Counted from the stretch's first letter, positions 43,410 to 52,958 are shown. The stretch is 64,000 nt of DNA from Brevibacterium sp. W7.2 (GCF_018137945.1 NZ_CP073089.1:2294001-2358000), one strand, 5' to 3'. Numbers and translations: made by a program. Notes: generated by a model not told the origin, from the letters alone.

Positions 43410-45308
43410 TCAGTTCTTCTTGACCCGACGCATCGTCAGCACCACCGCGGCACCGCCGACGAGGAGCAGACCTGCACCGGCAGCGAGACCGGTGAGTTCG
43501 GCACCGGTGCGGGGCAGGTCGCCGCCGCCGTCACCGCCGTCCTTGCCGTCGTCGCTTCCGCCGCCGTTGCCCTTCTCATCGGCAACGACCTTGAACGACC
43601 CGGTCAGAGCCGACTCGTCCTCGGTGTCATTGGCACCGGTGACGGACACGTCGTACTTGCCGCGGTAGACCGAGGGGTCGGAGGCACTCGTGCCGTAGAT
43701 CGAGAATCCGGCGACGCCGTCGGCGTTGGCAGTCTCGGTCAGCTCGATGCCCTCGACGTTGTCGGGACCGGCGACGACCTTGAGCGTGACGGTCTCGCCC
43801 TCGTCGAACCCCTTGACGGTGATCTGCACGGCCTTGTCCTGCTGAACGAAGTCCGAGGCGGCGATCTCCTTCGGGTCGACCGTGATTCCACGCTCCACCG
43901 GAGCCGGGGTCTCGGTCTTCTCCTCCTCGACGGTCACCGTGAAGGTCGCGGCTTCCGACTCCTGACCGTCGACGACAGCCGTCGCGGTGTAGTCGTATTT
44001 GCCGGCGGCCTCGGGGCCTTCGAGGACGAAGTTGCCATCGGCGTCTGCCTTGACCGTCTCCGAGCCCTCCGTCGCGGCCTGTGCACTGTTCGTGCCGGCA
44101 TCGGCGGCCGGCTTCCAGTCGACCTTGACCTCGGCATTCGCCGCAGCCTTGCCCTTGACGTCGCCGTTGGGCTTGATGGTCTGATCCTCGACAACGGGGG
44201 CGGCCGGGGCTTCGGGGGTCTCCGTGCCCGGCTTCTCGATGTTGAACGACTGGCCGGACTGCTCGAGCGAGTAGTCGAGGTCAGCGACCCAGCCGAACTG
44301 CGTGCCGTCGCCGGCAGGTCCGCCGCCGGAGATGACGCCGACAGCGGTGTCGCCCTGGAAGACGGCTCCGCCGGAGTCGCCCGGCTGCGAGAACGGCTTG
44401 TCGGCCGGCGAGGTCACGCCGAAGCCGTGCACCCAGTATCCGCCGACGTTCGTGAAGTCGAAGTTGTAATCCTCGCGCGGGATGACCTCGCCCTCGGTCA
44501 GACCGGTGGTGCGTCCGGACTTCTGGATCTTGCCTTCGGTGTGGGCGCCGACCTTCGCGATGTCGGTGGCGAGGCTCGAGGACAGGTCCTCGGTGTCCGC
44601 GGAGGTCCAGTCGGTCACACCGTTCTTGACGTTGTACTTCGACTCGTCGACGTTGATGACGGCGAAGTCGATGTCGCTGTCCTTCGGGAGCGGCGGATTC
44701 GGGTCCGTCGGGTCGAGGAGGTCACCGCTGCCGTAGCTGGAGTAGCCCCACTCGCCGGCGATGCCGAGGCCCGACGGATCGAAGCCCTCGCCGCCGTTGG
44801 CCTGCGCGGTGCTCGGACGCTCGGTCTGGTCGACGGTCGAGTCGCCGTTGATCTCACCGGTGTCGGCGTTGTAGTTCTTCGCGCAGTGACCGGCCGTGAG
44901 GACGACGGGCTTGCCCGCATCGTCCCAGCCGGAGAATCCGGTCGAGCAGACTCCGCCGCCGGCCGGGGTCTGCACGAGGTACCCGGCGCCGCCGACGAGG
45001 TCGTTCTTCGCGTACGGCTCGAGCTCCTTGATGCCTTCGGTGATCGTGATGTTCGAGTACTTCTTCTCGAGATCCTCGATCTCCGGCGTCTTCTTCTCGA
45101 CGCCGAGGCTGAGCTTGCCGCCCCGCTCACCGTAGGCGTTGACGCCTTCGATGTCGGACAGCGCCTTCTGGATCTGGGTGTCGCTCTGCACGTCGAGCTT
45201 CTGCGGGGCGGCGGTGGCCATCGCAGGCGACGCGAAGAAGGCGCTGCCGAGGCTGAGCGCTGCGACAGCGGACAGGGCGAGCGAACTCTGCACGAGTTTC
45301 TTCTGCAT
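43410..45308 (-). CDS. LPRTG-anchored trypsin-like (S1) serine protease with Ig-like repeats
   Basis: 632 residues. Signal peptide about 1-32 (AMATAAP). The S1 catalytic domain has His141 in LTAGHCAKN, Asp in DSDIDFAVI (212-214) and Ser312 in QPGDSGGAVFQ, like streptogrisin/alpha-lytic enzymes; residues 36-105 may be a pro-region. After about 370 come Ig-like repeats (EVKVDWKPAADAG, KYDYTATAVVDG, GKYDVSVTGAND). It ends LPRTG at 598-602, a hydrophobic helix and RRVKKN, so it is displayed on the wall by a sortase not in this window. A stand-alone gene. Confidence 0.92.
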   Translation of the reverse strand: MQKKLVQSSLALSAVAALSLGSAFFASPAMATAAPQKLDVQSDTQIQKALSDIEGVNAYGERGGKLSLGVEKKTPEIEDLEKKYSNITITEGIKELEPYAKNDLVGGAGYLVQTPAGGGVCSTGFSGWDDAGKPVVLTAGHCAKNYNADTGEINGDSTVDQTERPSTAQANGGEGFDPSGLGIAGEWGYSSYGSGDLLDPTDPNPPLPKDSDIDFAVINVDESKYNVKNGVTDWTSADTEDLSSSLATDIAKVGAHTEGKIQKSGRTTGLTEGEVIPREDYNFDFTNVGGYWVHGFGVTSPADKPFSQPGDSGGAVFQGDTAVGVISGGGPAGDGTQFGWVADLDYSLEQSGQSFNIEKPGTETPEAPAAPVVEDQTIKPNGDVKGKAAANAEVKVDWKPAADAGTNSAQAATEGSETVKADADGNFVLEGPEAAGKYDYTATAVVDGQESEAATFTVTVEEEKTETPAPVERGITVDPKEIAASDFVQQDKAVQITVKGFDEGETVTLKVVAGPDNVEGIELTETANADGVAGFSIYGTSASDPSVYRGKYDVSVTGANDTEDESALTGSFKVVADEKGNGGGSDDGKDGGDGGGDLPRTGAELTGLAAGAGLLLVGGAAVVLTMRRVKKN

Positions 45309-45552
45309 ACTCTTGGATTCCCTTGGTCGGATTGTCTGGTGTGATTGTCGGCCGTACTCGCGGCCTCGCTCGCTCAGCAGTCATATGTGCTGTCACGAAC
45401 AGATCACGAATACGTCTCTCAACCGTGTGCCAGGTTACGGATCGGCAACGGTGCGAAGCAACAAGGTTGCGTGTTGCCGGTGAACAAAACGAACAAAACG
45501 TGGAATCGCGCGCTTCGTCGGCGACGAGGATCGACCTCTCGGGCCTCCCCGT

Positions 45553-45558
45553 TATGAT
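45553..45558 (+). promoter_or_regulatory. promoter of the META lipoprotein gene (leaderless)
   Basis: TATGAT ends six bases before ATG 45565; TCGACC 16 bp upstream (45531-45536) is a fair -35. The rest of the 256-bp divergent gap shows nothing else. Confidence 0.55.
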
Positions 45559-45564
45559 CGGTGC

Positions 45565-46020
45565 ATGACGACCCTCAGCGTGCACCGACTGTCCCCCGGC
45601 CTCAGGCGTGTCCTCGGCGCGATCGCCCTTGCGGCGACGTTGCCCCTTGCCGCGTGCAGCACAGGCTCTCCTGCCGAGTCGCCCACGAGTTCGGCTGCCA
45701 GCGAAACAAGCTCACCGACCGAGACCGCCGCGGCCGAGCTCGATCCTGTCGGGAAATGGACGTCCCCTGAGGCAGGAAACCCCTTCCTCGATTTCAGTGA
45801 CGACGGTGCAGTCTCGGGTTCGGACGGATGCAACGCCATTGATACGACCTGGACTGTCGAGGGAGACGAGATCACGATCGAGCCGTTCGCAACGACGCAG
45901 AAAGCCTGCCCCGGGGACCAATGGCTGTCGAAGGCCTCGACGGCGACGATCGACGGCGAAGTCATGACGTTCAAAGACGATCAGGGATCAGTCATCGGCG
46001 GATTGGAGAAGGAGAAATGA
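45565..46020 (+). CDS. META-domain lipoprotein
   Basis: 151 residues. Signal with lipobox LPLAAC (Cys about 31), a Ser/Thr/Glu linker, then a META (HslJ-like) domain: GKWTSPEAGNPFLDFSDDG, VSGSDGCNAIDTTWTVEGDE, and a C-terminal strand. The GSDGCN motif is characteristic. META-domain lipoproteins are often linked to stress or antibiotic tolerance, with no known activity. Its stop overlaps the next gene (ATGA). Confidence 0.85.
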   Translation: MTTLSVHRLSPGLRRVLGAIALAATLPLAACSTGSPAESPTSSAASETSSPTETAAAELDPVGKWTSPEAGNPFLDFSDDGAVSGSDGCNAIDTTWTVEGDEITIEPFATTQKACPGDQWLSKASTATIDGEVMTFKDDQGSVIGGLEKEK

Positions 46021-46322
46021 CACACAGCGCCAGTGGGAGGTGGGCTGCTGAGAGCAATCCCCACGCCTTCCTCGAATTCGCTTTGGACGGATCTGTCACG
46101 GGCAGCGACGGCGCCAACCGCATAGTGACGACCTGGCAGCCTGACGGTGACGGCAGCGCAGTCGTCGCCCCGTTCCTCACCACGCAGATGGCCGCCAAAG
46201 GAATGCAGACATGGGTGGGTGGAGTGCGCCGGGTCGAGGTCGACGGTAATGTCCTCGCGGTCTTCGACCAGAGCGGGAACCGCCTCGGCGAGCTGATCCA
46301 CGACAACGGCGGGGAGAAGTAG
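46017..46322 (+). CDS. META-like protein without export signal
   Basis: 101 residues. A shorter relative of the preceding gene: GRWAAESNPHAFLEFALDG, SVTGSDGANRIVTTWQPDGD and LTTQMAAKGMQTW parallel the META domain there, but the Cys of GSDGCN is Ala and there is no signal peptide, so it should stay in the cytosol. ATGA overlap with the lipoprotein gene, and its stop is directly followed by the DUF808 ATG. Confidence 0.75.
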   Translation: MTHSASGRWAAESNPHAFLEFALDGSVTGSDGANRIVTTWQPDGDGSAVVAPFLTTQMAAKGMQTWVGGVRRVEVDGNVLAVFDQSGNRLGELIHDNGGEK

Positions 46323-47480
46323 ATGGCCGGCGGCCTCTTCGCCCTCCTCGACGATGTGGCAGCACTCGTCAAGCTCTCGGCTGCCAGCCTCGACGACGTG
46401 GCCGCCGGTGCTTCGCGCGCCGGCGCCAAGACCGTCGGCGTCGTCGTCGACGATGCCGCTGTCACCCCGAAGTTCGTCGAGGGCGTCGATCCCAAGCGCG
46501 AACTGCCGATCATCAAGCGCATCGCGATCGGCTCGCTGTTCAACAAGATCGTCATCATCCTGCCGATCATCCTCCTGCTCAGTCAGTTCCTGCCGTGGCT
46601 TCTCACTCCCCTCCTCATGGTCGGCGGCACGTACCTGTGCTTCGAAGGGGCCGAGAAGATCTTCGAGAAGCTCGGCTGGGTCGAGGCGCACGACGACAAG
46701 GACGAGGCCGCCGGGCAGGCTCCGGAGGATGAGGCCGGTCGTGAGAAGAAGATCGTGCGCTCGGCGATCACCACGGACTTCGTGCTCAGTTGCGAGATCA
46801 TGGTCATCGCCCTCAACGAGGTGGCCCAAGAGCCGCTGCTGTCGCGGGCGATCATCCTCGTCGTCGTCGCGCTCGCGATCACCGTCGGCGTCTACGGCGT
46901 CGTCGCCCTCATCGTCAAGATGGACGACATCGGCCTCAACCTCGCCGGTCGCGAGAATCCGGGCACGCAGAAGTTCGGTCGCTTCCTCGTCCAGTCGATG
47001 CCGAAGCTCCTCGGCGGGCTCTCCGTCATCGGCACCCTGGCGATGCTCTGGGTCGGCGGCCACATCATCCTCGTCGGCACCGACGAACTCGGCTTCACCG
47101 CCATCTACGACTTAGTCCACAGCCTCGAGGCTCCTGCCGCCGAGGTGGCCGGCATCCTCGGCTGGCTCGTCAACACGTTCTTCTCGCTCATCCTCGGTGC
47201 GATCTGGGGCGCCATCGTCGCGGCGATCGCGATCGGCATCCAGAAGCTCGTGAAGAAGCCGAACCACGACAGTGCCGATCACACGGCCGCGACCGGCGCC
47301 CGGACTGCCGAGGCGCGGAGCGCGCAGGGCACTGCACCGGACACGTCGAACACCGGCACACAGGACGGCAGCCGGACCGACACCGACGGGACCAACACCG
47401 CTCGGCCCGGCACCGCCGGGACCAACGCCGCCCGGCCCGACACCGACGGGCCCGACGGCGACGTGACCGACAAGCGGTAG
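46323..47480 (+). CDS. DUF808 family membrane protein (YedI-like)
   Basis: 385 residues. The N-terminus MAGGLFALLDDVAALVKLSA, then VGVVVDDAAVTPKFVEG, are the DUF808 signature. About seven hydrophobic segments lie between 80 and 310. After 315 there is a disordered tail rich in Thr, Asp, Gly and Ala with imperfect repeats (TDTDGTNTARPGTAGTNAAR). Function unknown in all species. It starts with no gap after the META-like gene, so the three form one operon. Confidence 0.9.
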   Translation: MAGGLFALLDDVAALVKLSAASLDDVAAGASRAGAKTVGVVVDDAAVTPKFVEGVDPKRELPIIKRIAIGSLFNKIVIILPIILLLSQFLPWLLTPLLMVGGTYLCFEGAEKIFEKLGWVEAHDDKDEAAGQAPEDEAGREKKIVRSAITTDFVLSCEIMVIALNEVAQEPLLSRAIILVVVALAITVGVYGVVALIVKMDDIGLNLAGRENPGTQKFGRFLVQSMPKLLGGLSVIGTLAMLWVGGHIILVGTDELGFTAIYDLVHSLEAPAAEVAGILGWLVNTFFSLILGAIWGAIVAAIAIGIQKLVKKPNHDSADHTAATGARTAEARSAQGTAPDTSNTGTQDGSRTDTDGTNTARPGTAGTNAARPDTDGPDGDVTDKR

Positions 47481-47518
47481 GCCGCACCCCCGGCTTCAGC
47501 TGAGGAGCCGCGCGAACG

Positions 47519-48388
47519 TCAGGCGCTGGCCTTCTCCGCACGGTCGGCGAAGGTCTTCTTCGGCGGGCCGGGCACGATCATCGGCGCTCCGGTGACCGGG
47601 TCGTCGATGACGCTGCAGTCGATGCCGAACACGTCGTGGACGAGCTCGGCGGTGACGATCTGCGAGGGGGCACCCTGGGCGACGATCGCGCCGTCCTTCA
47701 TCGCGATGATCTCGTCGGCGTAGCGGCACGCCTGGTTGAGGTCGTGGAGCACGGCGACGAGCGTGTGCCCGTGCTCGTGGTTGAGCTGGGCGAAGAGGTC
47801 GAGCAGTTCGATCTGGAAGGCGACGTCGAGGAACGTCGTCGGCTCGTCGAGGAGGAGCAGCGGCGTCTCCTGGGCGAGCACCATCGCGACCCACACCCGC
47901 TGCCGCTGACCGCCGGAGAGCTCATCGACCTGACGGGCCGAGAGCTCCTCGGTGTTCGTCGCTCGCAGCGCGGAGAGCACGGCGATCTCGTCGGCATCCG
48001 TCCACTGCTTGAGGAACGACTGGTGCGGGTGGCGGCCGCGCGCGACGAGTTCGCCGACCGTGATGCCCTCCGGGGCGATCGAGCTCTGCGGCAGCAGGCC
48101 GAGGCGCTTGGCGATCTGCTTCGTCTTCAGCTTCGTGATGTCCGTGCCGTCGAGGAGGACGGTGCCCTTCGCCGGCGGCAGGAGACGCGCGAGGGCACGC
48201 AGCAGCGTCGACTTGCCGCACGCATTCGGTCCGACGATGACGGTGAACTTCCCCTCCGGGATCCGCACATCGAGGTCGGTGACGATCTGGCGCTGGTCAT
48301 AGGCGAGGTCGAGGTTCTCCGCCATCAGCGGCGCCGGGGCGTCGACCCCTGCGGATGCGCGGTCTGCGGCCATGGTGTGAGCGCTCAT
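47519..48388 (-). CDS. iron-siderophore ABC transporter, ATP-binding protein (FecE/FepC-like)
   Basis: 289 residues from ATG 48386-48388 with a GGAGGG site. Walker A VGPNACGKST (about 53-61), signature LSGGQRQRV, Walker B LLLLDEPTTFLD, and the H-loop LHDLNQAC. LPQSSIAPEGITVGELVARG and GRHPHQSF are typical of siderophore/heme importers. The 3' tail (PPKKTFADRAEKASA) is short. Its start overlaps the upstream permease stop, so it is the last gene of a three-gene operon under a DtxR-like box. Confidence 0.93.
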   Translation of the reverse strand: MSAHTMAADRASAGVDAPAPLMAENLDLAYDQRQIVTDLDVRIPEGKFTVIVGPNACGKSTLLRALARLLPPAKGTVLLDGTDITKLKTKQIAKRLGLLPQSSIAPEGITVGELVARGRHPHQSFLKQWTDADEIAVLSALRATNTEELSARQVDELSGGQRQRVWVAMVLAQETPLLLLDEPTTFLDVAFQIELLDLFAQLNHEHGHTLVAVLHDLNQACRYADEIIAMKDGAIVAQGAPSQIVTAELVHDVFGIDCSVIDDPVTGAPMIVPGPPKKTFADRAEKASA

Positions 48389-49497
48389 TGTGCCCTCCGA
48401 GCTTCTTGGACGAGTAGCCAGATGAGGTAGACGCCGCCGATGCACACGGTGACGACTCCGACGGGAAGTTGGATCTCGCCCAGGGCGTGCTGGGCGATGA
48501 GGTCGGCCCCGACGAGGAGGAGCGCACCCACGGCGGCGGCCATGAGCAGGCTCGTGCCCTGCGACCTCGCGATGCGCCGCCCGATCTGCGGAGCGGCGAG
48601 GGCGACGAAGGCGATCGGACCGGCAGCGGCGGTGACCACGGCGACGAGCGCGACGGCGACGAGGATGAGCGCCGCCCGCACGGGTTCGTTGCGCACCCCG
48701 AGGGCCTTCGCGGTGTCGTCGCCGAGCTCAAGCGTGCCGAGGTCGCGGGAGAAGAGTCCGCAGGCGATGCCGAGGACGATCGTGGCGATCGTCGCCGGCA
48801 GGATCGTCGACCAGCCCATGCCGTTGAGGGTGCCCGCGCCCCACGTGGCGGCGGCCATCGCGAGATCGAGGTCGGCGCGCATGATCAGCCACGTGTTGAA
48901 GGCGCTGAGCATCGCGGTGAGCGCGATGCCGACGATGATGAGCCGGAAGCCCTGGACGCCGCCCTTCCACGTGAGGACGTAGACGAGGACGGCGGTGAGG
49001 ATGCCGCCGAGGATCGCGCCGAAGGCGGTGGAGACGAAGCTCGTCCCGAAGAAGATGATCGTCACGATGCCGCCGGTGTAGGCGCCGGTGGAGAAGCCGA
49101 TGATGTCCGGGCTGCCGAGCGGATTGCGCGTCAGCGACTGGAAGACGGCTCCGGAGACGCCGAGGCCGGCGCCGAGGACGATGCCGGCGACGATCCGCGG
49201 GGCCCGCCATTCGCCGACGACGGTGTTGACGATGCGCTGGTCGGCGACCCCGAAGAGGCCTTCGAACACCTCGGCGGGGGTGAGGGAGAACTCCCCGAGA
49301 AGAAGGCCGAAGAAGCCGCAGACGAGGGCGAGGAACGCGACGATGCCGGCGGCCACGACGACGCGGACGTCGATGCGGTGGCCGAGCACCCGGGCCATGG
49401 GCCGACCGAAGTCGATCCGCTCCCCCGCGGCCACGCCCTTGCCGGGGACGAGTTCGCGGACCGGGCTGGTGTCTGCGGCTGCCGATGTCGGGCTCAC
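48385..49497 (-). CDS. iron-siderophore ABC transporter permease (FecCD family)
   Basis: 370 residues, about nine to ten helices. GLGVSGAVFQSLTRNPLGSP and GWSTILPATIA are family segments; ALGVRNEPVRAALILVAVAL near the C-terminal third precedes GPIAFVALAAPQIGRRIARS, the coupling helix to the ATPase. Overlaps both neighbours by four bases (ATGA and GTGA). Works with the other permease as a heterodimer. Confidence 0.94.
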   Translation of the reverse strand: MSPTSAAADTSPVRELVPGKGVAAGERIDFGRPMARVLGHRIDVRVVVAAGIVAFLALVCGFFGLLLGEFSLTPAEVFEGLFGVADQRIVNTVVGEWRAPRIVAGIVLGAGLGVSGAVFQSLTRNPLGSPDIIGFSTGAYTGGIVTIIFFGTSFVSTAFGAILGGILTAVLVYVLTWKGGVQGFRLIIVGIALTAMLSAFNTWLIMRADLDLAMAAATWGAGTLNGMGWSTILPATIATIVLGIACGLFSRDLGTLELGDDTAKALGVRNEPVRAALILVAVALVAVVTAAAGPIAFVALAAPQIGRRIARSQGTSLLMAAAVGALLLVGADLIAQHALGEIQLPVGVVTVCIGGVYLIWLLVQEARRAQ

Positions 49498-50561
49498 AGG
49501 CCGCTCGCTTTCTTCCGGCGCACGAGCGCGATGAGGACGGGGGCGCCGACGAAGGCGGTGACGACGCCGACCTGCAGCTCACCGGGCTTCATGACGACAC
49601 GGCCGATGATGTCGGAGGCGAGCAGGAGGATCGGGGACAGGATGAGCGAATAGCTGAGGATCCACCGCTGGTCGGGACCGACGATCCACCGCGCGATGTG
49701 CGGGATCATCAGCCCGATGAAGCCGATCGGACCGGCCGCTGCGGTGGCGGCTCCGGCGAGGAGGGTGACGGCGATGATCGAGAGGATCCGCGTGCGATTG
49801 ACCGAGGTGCCGAGGCTCGCGGCGAGATCGTCACCGAGGGCGACGGCGTTGAGCGAGTGCGAGAGCGCCAAGGCCAGGACGATGCCGATCGCGATGAACG
49901 GGACGACCGCGGAGACCGTGTCGAAGTCGCGGCCGGCGATCGCACCGACGTCCCACGAGCGGAACGCGTCGAACGCACGTTCGTTGGTGAGCAGGATGCC
50001 CTTCGTCAGTCCCGTGAGCACGGCGGCCACGGCGACCCCGGCGAGGGTGAGACGGATGGGATCGACCGTGCGGGTGCGCCCGGCGGAGCCGATGACGTAG
50101 ACGCCGGTCGTTGCGAGCAGGGCGCCGAGGAAGGCGAACCAGACGTAGCCGCTGATCGAGGTGATGCCGAAGAATCCGATGCCGACGGTGACGGCGAACG
50201 ACGCTCCGGCATTGACGCCGAGGATGCCGGGATCGGCGAGCGGGTTGCGGGTGAGCGCCTGGATGAGCGCCCCGGACAGCCCGAGTCCCATGCCGACGAT
50301 GATGCCGAGCACGGTCCGCGGGAACCGCAGCTCGAGGACGACGAGCTGATCGTCGCTGCCGGAGGGGGCGACGAAAGCGCCGATGACCTCCGAGACCGGC
50401 ATGTCCCGCGTGCCGATCGCCAGGGATGCGAGGATGACGACGACGAGGGCGATGAGCGCGATGACGAGGCCGATGGCCCGTCGCGCCTTGAGTGCGGCCG
50501 AGGTCGAGGGCTTCGAAGTGGAGTCTGCTGTCGCCGAGGCGGGGGTGGCGAGAGCAGTCAT
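49494..50561 (-). CDS. iron-siderophore ABC transporter permease (FecCD family)
   Basis: 355 residues, about nine helices. LGLSGALIQALTRNPLADPG and GPIGFIGLMIPHIARWIVGP are FecCD signatures, the latter the ATPase coupling loop. First gene of the operon; its ATG 50559-50561 is 26 bases from a DtxR-like box (50588-50606). The partner binding protein is encoded separately at 54055. Confidence 0.94.
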   Translation of the reverse strand: MTALATPASATADSTSKPSTSAALKARRAIGLVIALIALVVVILASLAIGTRDMPVSEVIGAFVAPSGSDDQLVVLELRFPRTVLGIIVGMGLGLSGALIQALTRNPLADPGILGVNAGASFAVTVGIGFFGITSISGYVWFAFLGALLATTGVYVIGSAGRTRTVDPIRLTLAGVAVAAVLTGLTKGILLTNERAFDAFRSWDVGAIAGRDFDTVSAVVPFIAIGIVLALALSHSLNAVALGDDLAASLGTSVNRTRILSIIAVTLLAGAATAAAGPIGFIGLMIPHIARWIVGPDQRWILSYSLILSPILLLASDIIGRVVMKPGELQVGVVTAFVGAPVLIALVRRKKASGL

Positions 50562-50587
50562 CGGAAGATCCTCGGAGGTCGATTGAT

Positions 50588-50606
50588 TAAGGACAGGCTA
50601 ACCACA
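50588..50606. promoter_or_regulatory. DtxR/IdeR-like iron box upstream of the permease operon
   Basis: TAAGGACAGGCTAACCACA matches the consensus TTAGGTTAGGCTAACCTAA at 14 of 19 positions, including the full central GGCTAACC. It lies 27-45 bp before the first gene. Confidence 0.7.
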
Positions 50607-50646
50607 ATCTAGCCCAACTGCGCCCCTCAGCCAACCGCCTCCGCGC

Positions 50647-51126
50647 TCATGCGGATGTGATCTTGCCGATCCTCTCAGAAACCTGACGCTGGATGCGCGA
50701 GAGCATTCCGCTCATGCCCCGCAGTCGCAGCGGGCTCACCGCGTCGGTCAGCGACAGCCGCAGAGGCAGGTCCGCGGGGACGGAGAGCACCGTCTCAGCG
50801 GTCTGCCCGTCGAGGCCCTCGGAGAGGATACCGGCGAACCCGCGGGTCGTCGGCGCCTCCGGTGGGGCGGAGAAGTGGAGGCGCACGGTCGCCTGCTCAC
50901 CGCTGTCGGGGTCGTCGACCTCGGTGACGAGGAAGATCGGCGACTGGCATTCGGGCACCGGTTCGAGGAGCTCGGGATGATCGGCGTACTTCGCCGGCAG
51001 CTCGGGCAGCTCATTCGAGAACTCGAGGAGCAGCTGGAGCCGCTCGGCCGGCTCGGTCTCGGCGAAGTCGGTGACGATCTCGGCCAGCGAGTCCGGCAGG
51101 TCGGAGGTGGTGATGTCCGCGGCCAT
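50647..51126 (-). CDS. sufE: SufE family protein (cysteine desulfurase partner)
   Basis: 159 residues from ATG 51124-51126. The conserved Cys60 lies in PVPECQSPIFL; LLLEFSNELPELPAKY and GILSEGLDG are SufE signatures. SufE accepts persulfide sulfur from a SufS-type desulfurase for iron-sulfur clusters. Here its ATG shares a base with the stop of a sulfurtransferase gene (TGATG), so translation is coupled and it may also take sulfur from that enzyme. No sufS is in the window. Confidence 0.9.
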   Translation of the reverse strand: MAADITTSDLPDSLAEIVTDFAETEPAERLQLLLEFSNELPELPAKYADHPELLEPVPECQSPIFLVTEVDDPDSGEQATVRLHFSAPPEAPTTRGFAGILSEGLDGQTAETVLSVPADLPLRLSLTDAVSPLRLRGMSGMLSRIQRQVSERIGKITSA

Positions 51127-52028
51127 CAGCGTGCCGGCACCTCGCCCGGTTCGGTGCCCGTGGCGATCGGCACGCGCACTGCGTTGCCCCACTCCGTCCA
51201 CGACCCGTCGTAGTTGCGGACGTGGTCGTAGCCGAGCAGGTGCTGGAGGACGAACCACGTGTGGCTCGAGCGCTCTCCGATCCGGCAGTAGGCGATGACA
51301 TCGTCGGAGGTGCCGAGACCCGCCCCGTCGGTGTAGATGGCGCGCAGCTCATCCGCGGTGCGGAACGTGCCGTCCTCGTTCGCGGCCTTCGCCCACGGCA
51401 CCGACTGCGCCCCGGGGATGTGACCGCCGCGCAGGGCGCCCTCCTCGGGGTACGCGGGCATGTGCGTGCGTTCGCCGCTGTACTCCTCGGGGCTGCGGAC
51501 GTCGATGAGCGGGCGTGTGCCGAGTCCGTCCCTGACCTCGGGCAGGAAGGCCCGCAGCGTCTGGTCGTCACGCTCGACGACCGGGTAGTCGGTGGTCTCC
51601 CGCTGCGGCTTCTCGGTCGTCATCTCCCGACCCTCGGCCTCCCACTTCGCCCGGCCGCCGTCCATCAGCCGGACGTCGGCGTGGCCGAAGAGCGAGAACA
51701 CCCACAGCGCGTAGGCGGCCCACCAGTTGGACTTGTCGCCGTAGAAGACGATCGTGTCGTCCCGGGAGATCCCCTTGGCGGCCATGAGCGCTGCGAATCC
51801 CGCACCGTCGACGTAGTCGCGAGAGACGGGGTCATTGAGTTCGGTGTGCCAATCGACCTTGACGGCACCGGGGATGTGGCCGGTCTCGTAGAGGAGGACG
51901 TCTTCGTCGCTTTCGACGATGACGACGCCGGGATCGCTCGCATGCTCGGCCACCCAGTCGGTGCTCACCAGTCGGGATCCGTCGGCGTAGTCGGCGAACT
52001 TGGGAGTCTGGTCGATGGGTGCGCTCAC
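51126..52028 (-). CDS. sseA: thiosulfate/3-mercaptopyruvate sulfurtransferase (two rhodanese domains)
   Basis: 300 residues. An inactive N-terminal rhodanese domain ([33 protein letters not shown]) and a C-terminal one with catalytic Cys248 in [13 protein letters not shown]. The six-residue CRIGER active loop is like thiosulfate sulfurtransferases rather than the CG[S/T]GVT of E. coli SseA. GTG start 52026-52028 with an AGGAGG site. Coupled with sufE downstream. Confidence 0.93.
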   Translation of the reverse strand: MSAPIDQTPKFADYADGSRLVSTDWVAEHASDPGVVIVESDEDVLLYETGHIPGAVKVDWHTELNDPVSRDYVDGAGFAALMAAKGISRDDTIVFYGDKSNWWAAYALWVFSLFGHADVRLMDGGRAKWEAEGREMTTEKPQRETTDYPVVERDDQTLRAFLPEVRDGLGTRPLIDVRSPEEYSGERTHMPAYPEEGALRGGHIPGAQSVPWAKAANEDGTFRTADELRAIYTDGAGLGTSDDVIAYCRIGERSSHTWFVLQHLLGYDHVRNYDGSWTEWGNAVRVPIATGTEPGEVPAR

Positions 52029-52127
52029 GCGTTCCTCCTGTGGGATCGATGTCAGTTCAGCGTGTCCGAGGTCGCTGCGGCCGCCTCGGCGGCCGGTGCA
52101 GCGTCCTCTGTGGCGACAACGCCGTGT

Positions 52128-52952
52128 TCAGCCAGCATATTCCGGTCGGTTGAGGAACGTCCGCAGGGCCGTCACGAACGCCTCCGGCTTCTCCGAATGG
52201 ACCCAGTGCCCCGATCCCTTGACGGTGACGAGTGTGGTTCGGGGGAAGAGGGAGCGCATGAGCGGCAGCTGTGTGCGGTCGATGTAGTCCGATTCCGCGC
52301 CGGCGACCCAGAGCACGGGGCGGGGGAACTGCCTCGCACCCGTGTCCGCAGCGACGAGGTCGGACGCCTCCGGAAAGCCGCCGATGACCGGGAGGTTCGC
52401 CCGCAGCATCGTGAGGTTCGGCTGCCACGCATAGCCGCCCGAATCCGGTCTGAGGTTCTGCAGGAGGAAGCCGCGCACCGTGGGGTCGGGGATCGTCTCC
52501 TGCAGGGCCGCATCCGCCTCGGTGCGCGAGGACACGGTGTCGAGGTCGAGTTCGGCGAGGCTCGTGAGCAGGTGGTCGAACGTGCCGACGTCTCCCCCGC
52601 CGCTCGGAGCGATGTCGACGACGACGAGGCGGTCGACGAGGTCGGGATGGCGGAGCGCGAGCACCATCGCCACCTTGCCCCCGAGGGAATGGCCGACGAG
52701 GTGGACGGGGCGATCCTCAGGATCGGTCGCCTCGGTGATGGCGGCGGCCACGGCATCCGCGGTCGCGACGTAGCTGAAGGCGTCCGTCCACGCCGATTCC
52801 CCGTGATCGGGGAGGTCGACGAGGAGGCTCGAGAACTCCGGGCTCAGGGCCTTCGCGATCGACGCGAAGTTCTTGCCGCGCCCGAACAGTCCGTGGAGGA
52901 AGACGATGAGCTTCCCCGTGTCTCCGATGCGTCTGCTGGCGATCTCACTCAC
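52128..52952 (-). CDS. alpha/beta hydrolase (YbfF-like esterase)
   Basis: 274 residues. Nucleophile Ser89 in LVGHSLGGKVAM; DLPDHGESAW and the base in GSGHWVHSEKPEAF are typical of the alpha/beta hydrolase group that includes esterase YbfF. Start is GTG 52950-52952 with TAGGCT six bases upstream (leaderless). Next to sseA on the same strand with a 99-bp gap. Substrate unknown. Confidence 0.85.
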   Translation of the reverse strand: MSEIASRRIGDTGKLIVFLHGLFGRGKNFASIAKALSPEFSSLLVDLPDHGESAWTDAFSYVATADAVAAAITEATDPEDRPVHLVGHSLGGKVAMVLALRHPDLVDRLVVVDIAPSGGGDVGTFDHLLTSLAELDLDTVSSRTEADAALQETIPDPTVRGFLLQNLRPDSGGYAWQPNLTMLRANLPVIGGFPEASDLVAADTGARQFPRPVLWVAGAESDYIDRTQLPLMRSLFPRTTLVTVKGSGHWVHSEKPEAFVTALRTFLNRPEYAG

Positions 52953-52958
52953 GCCACC

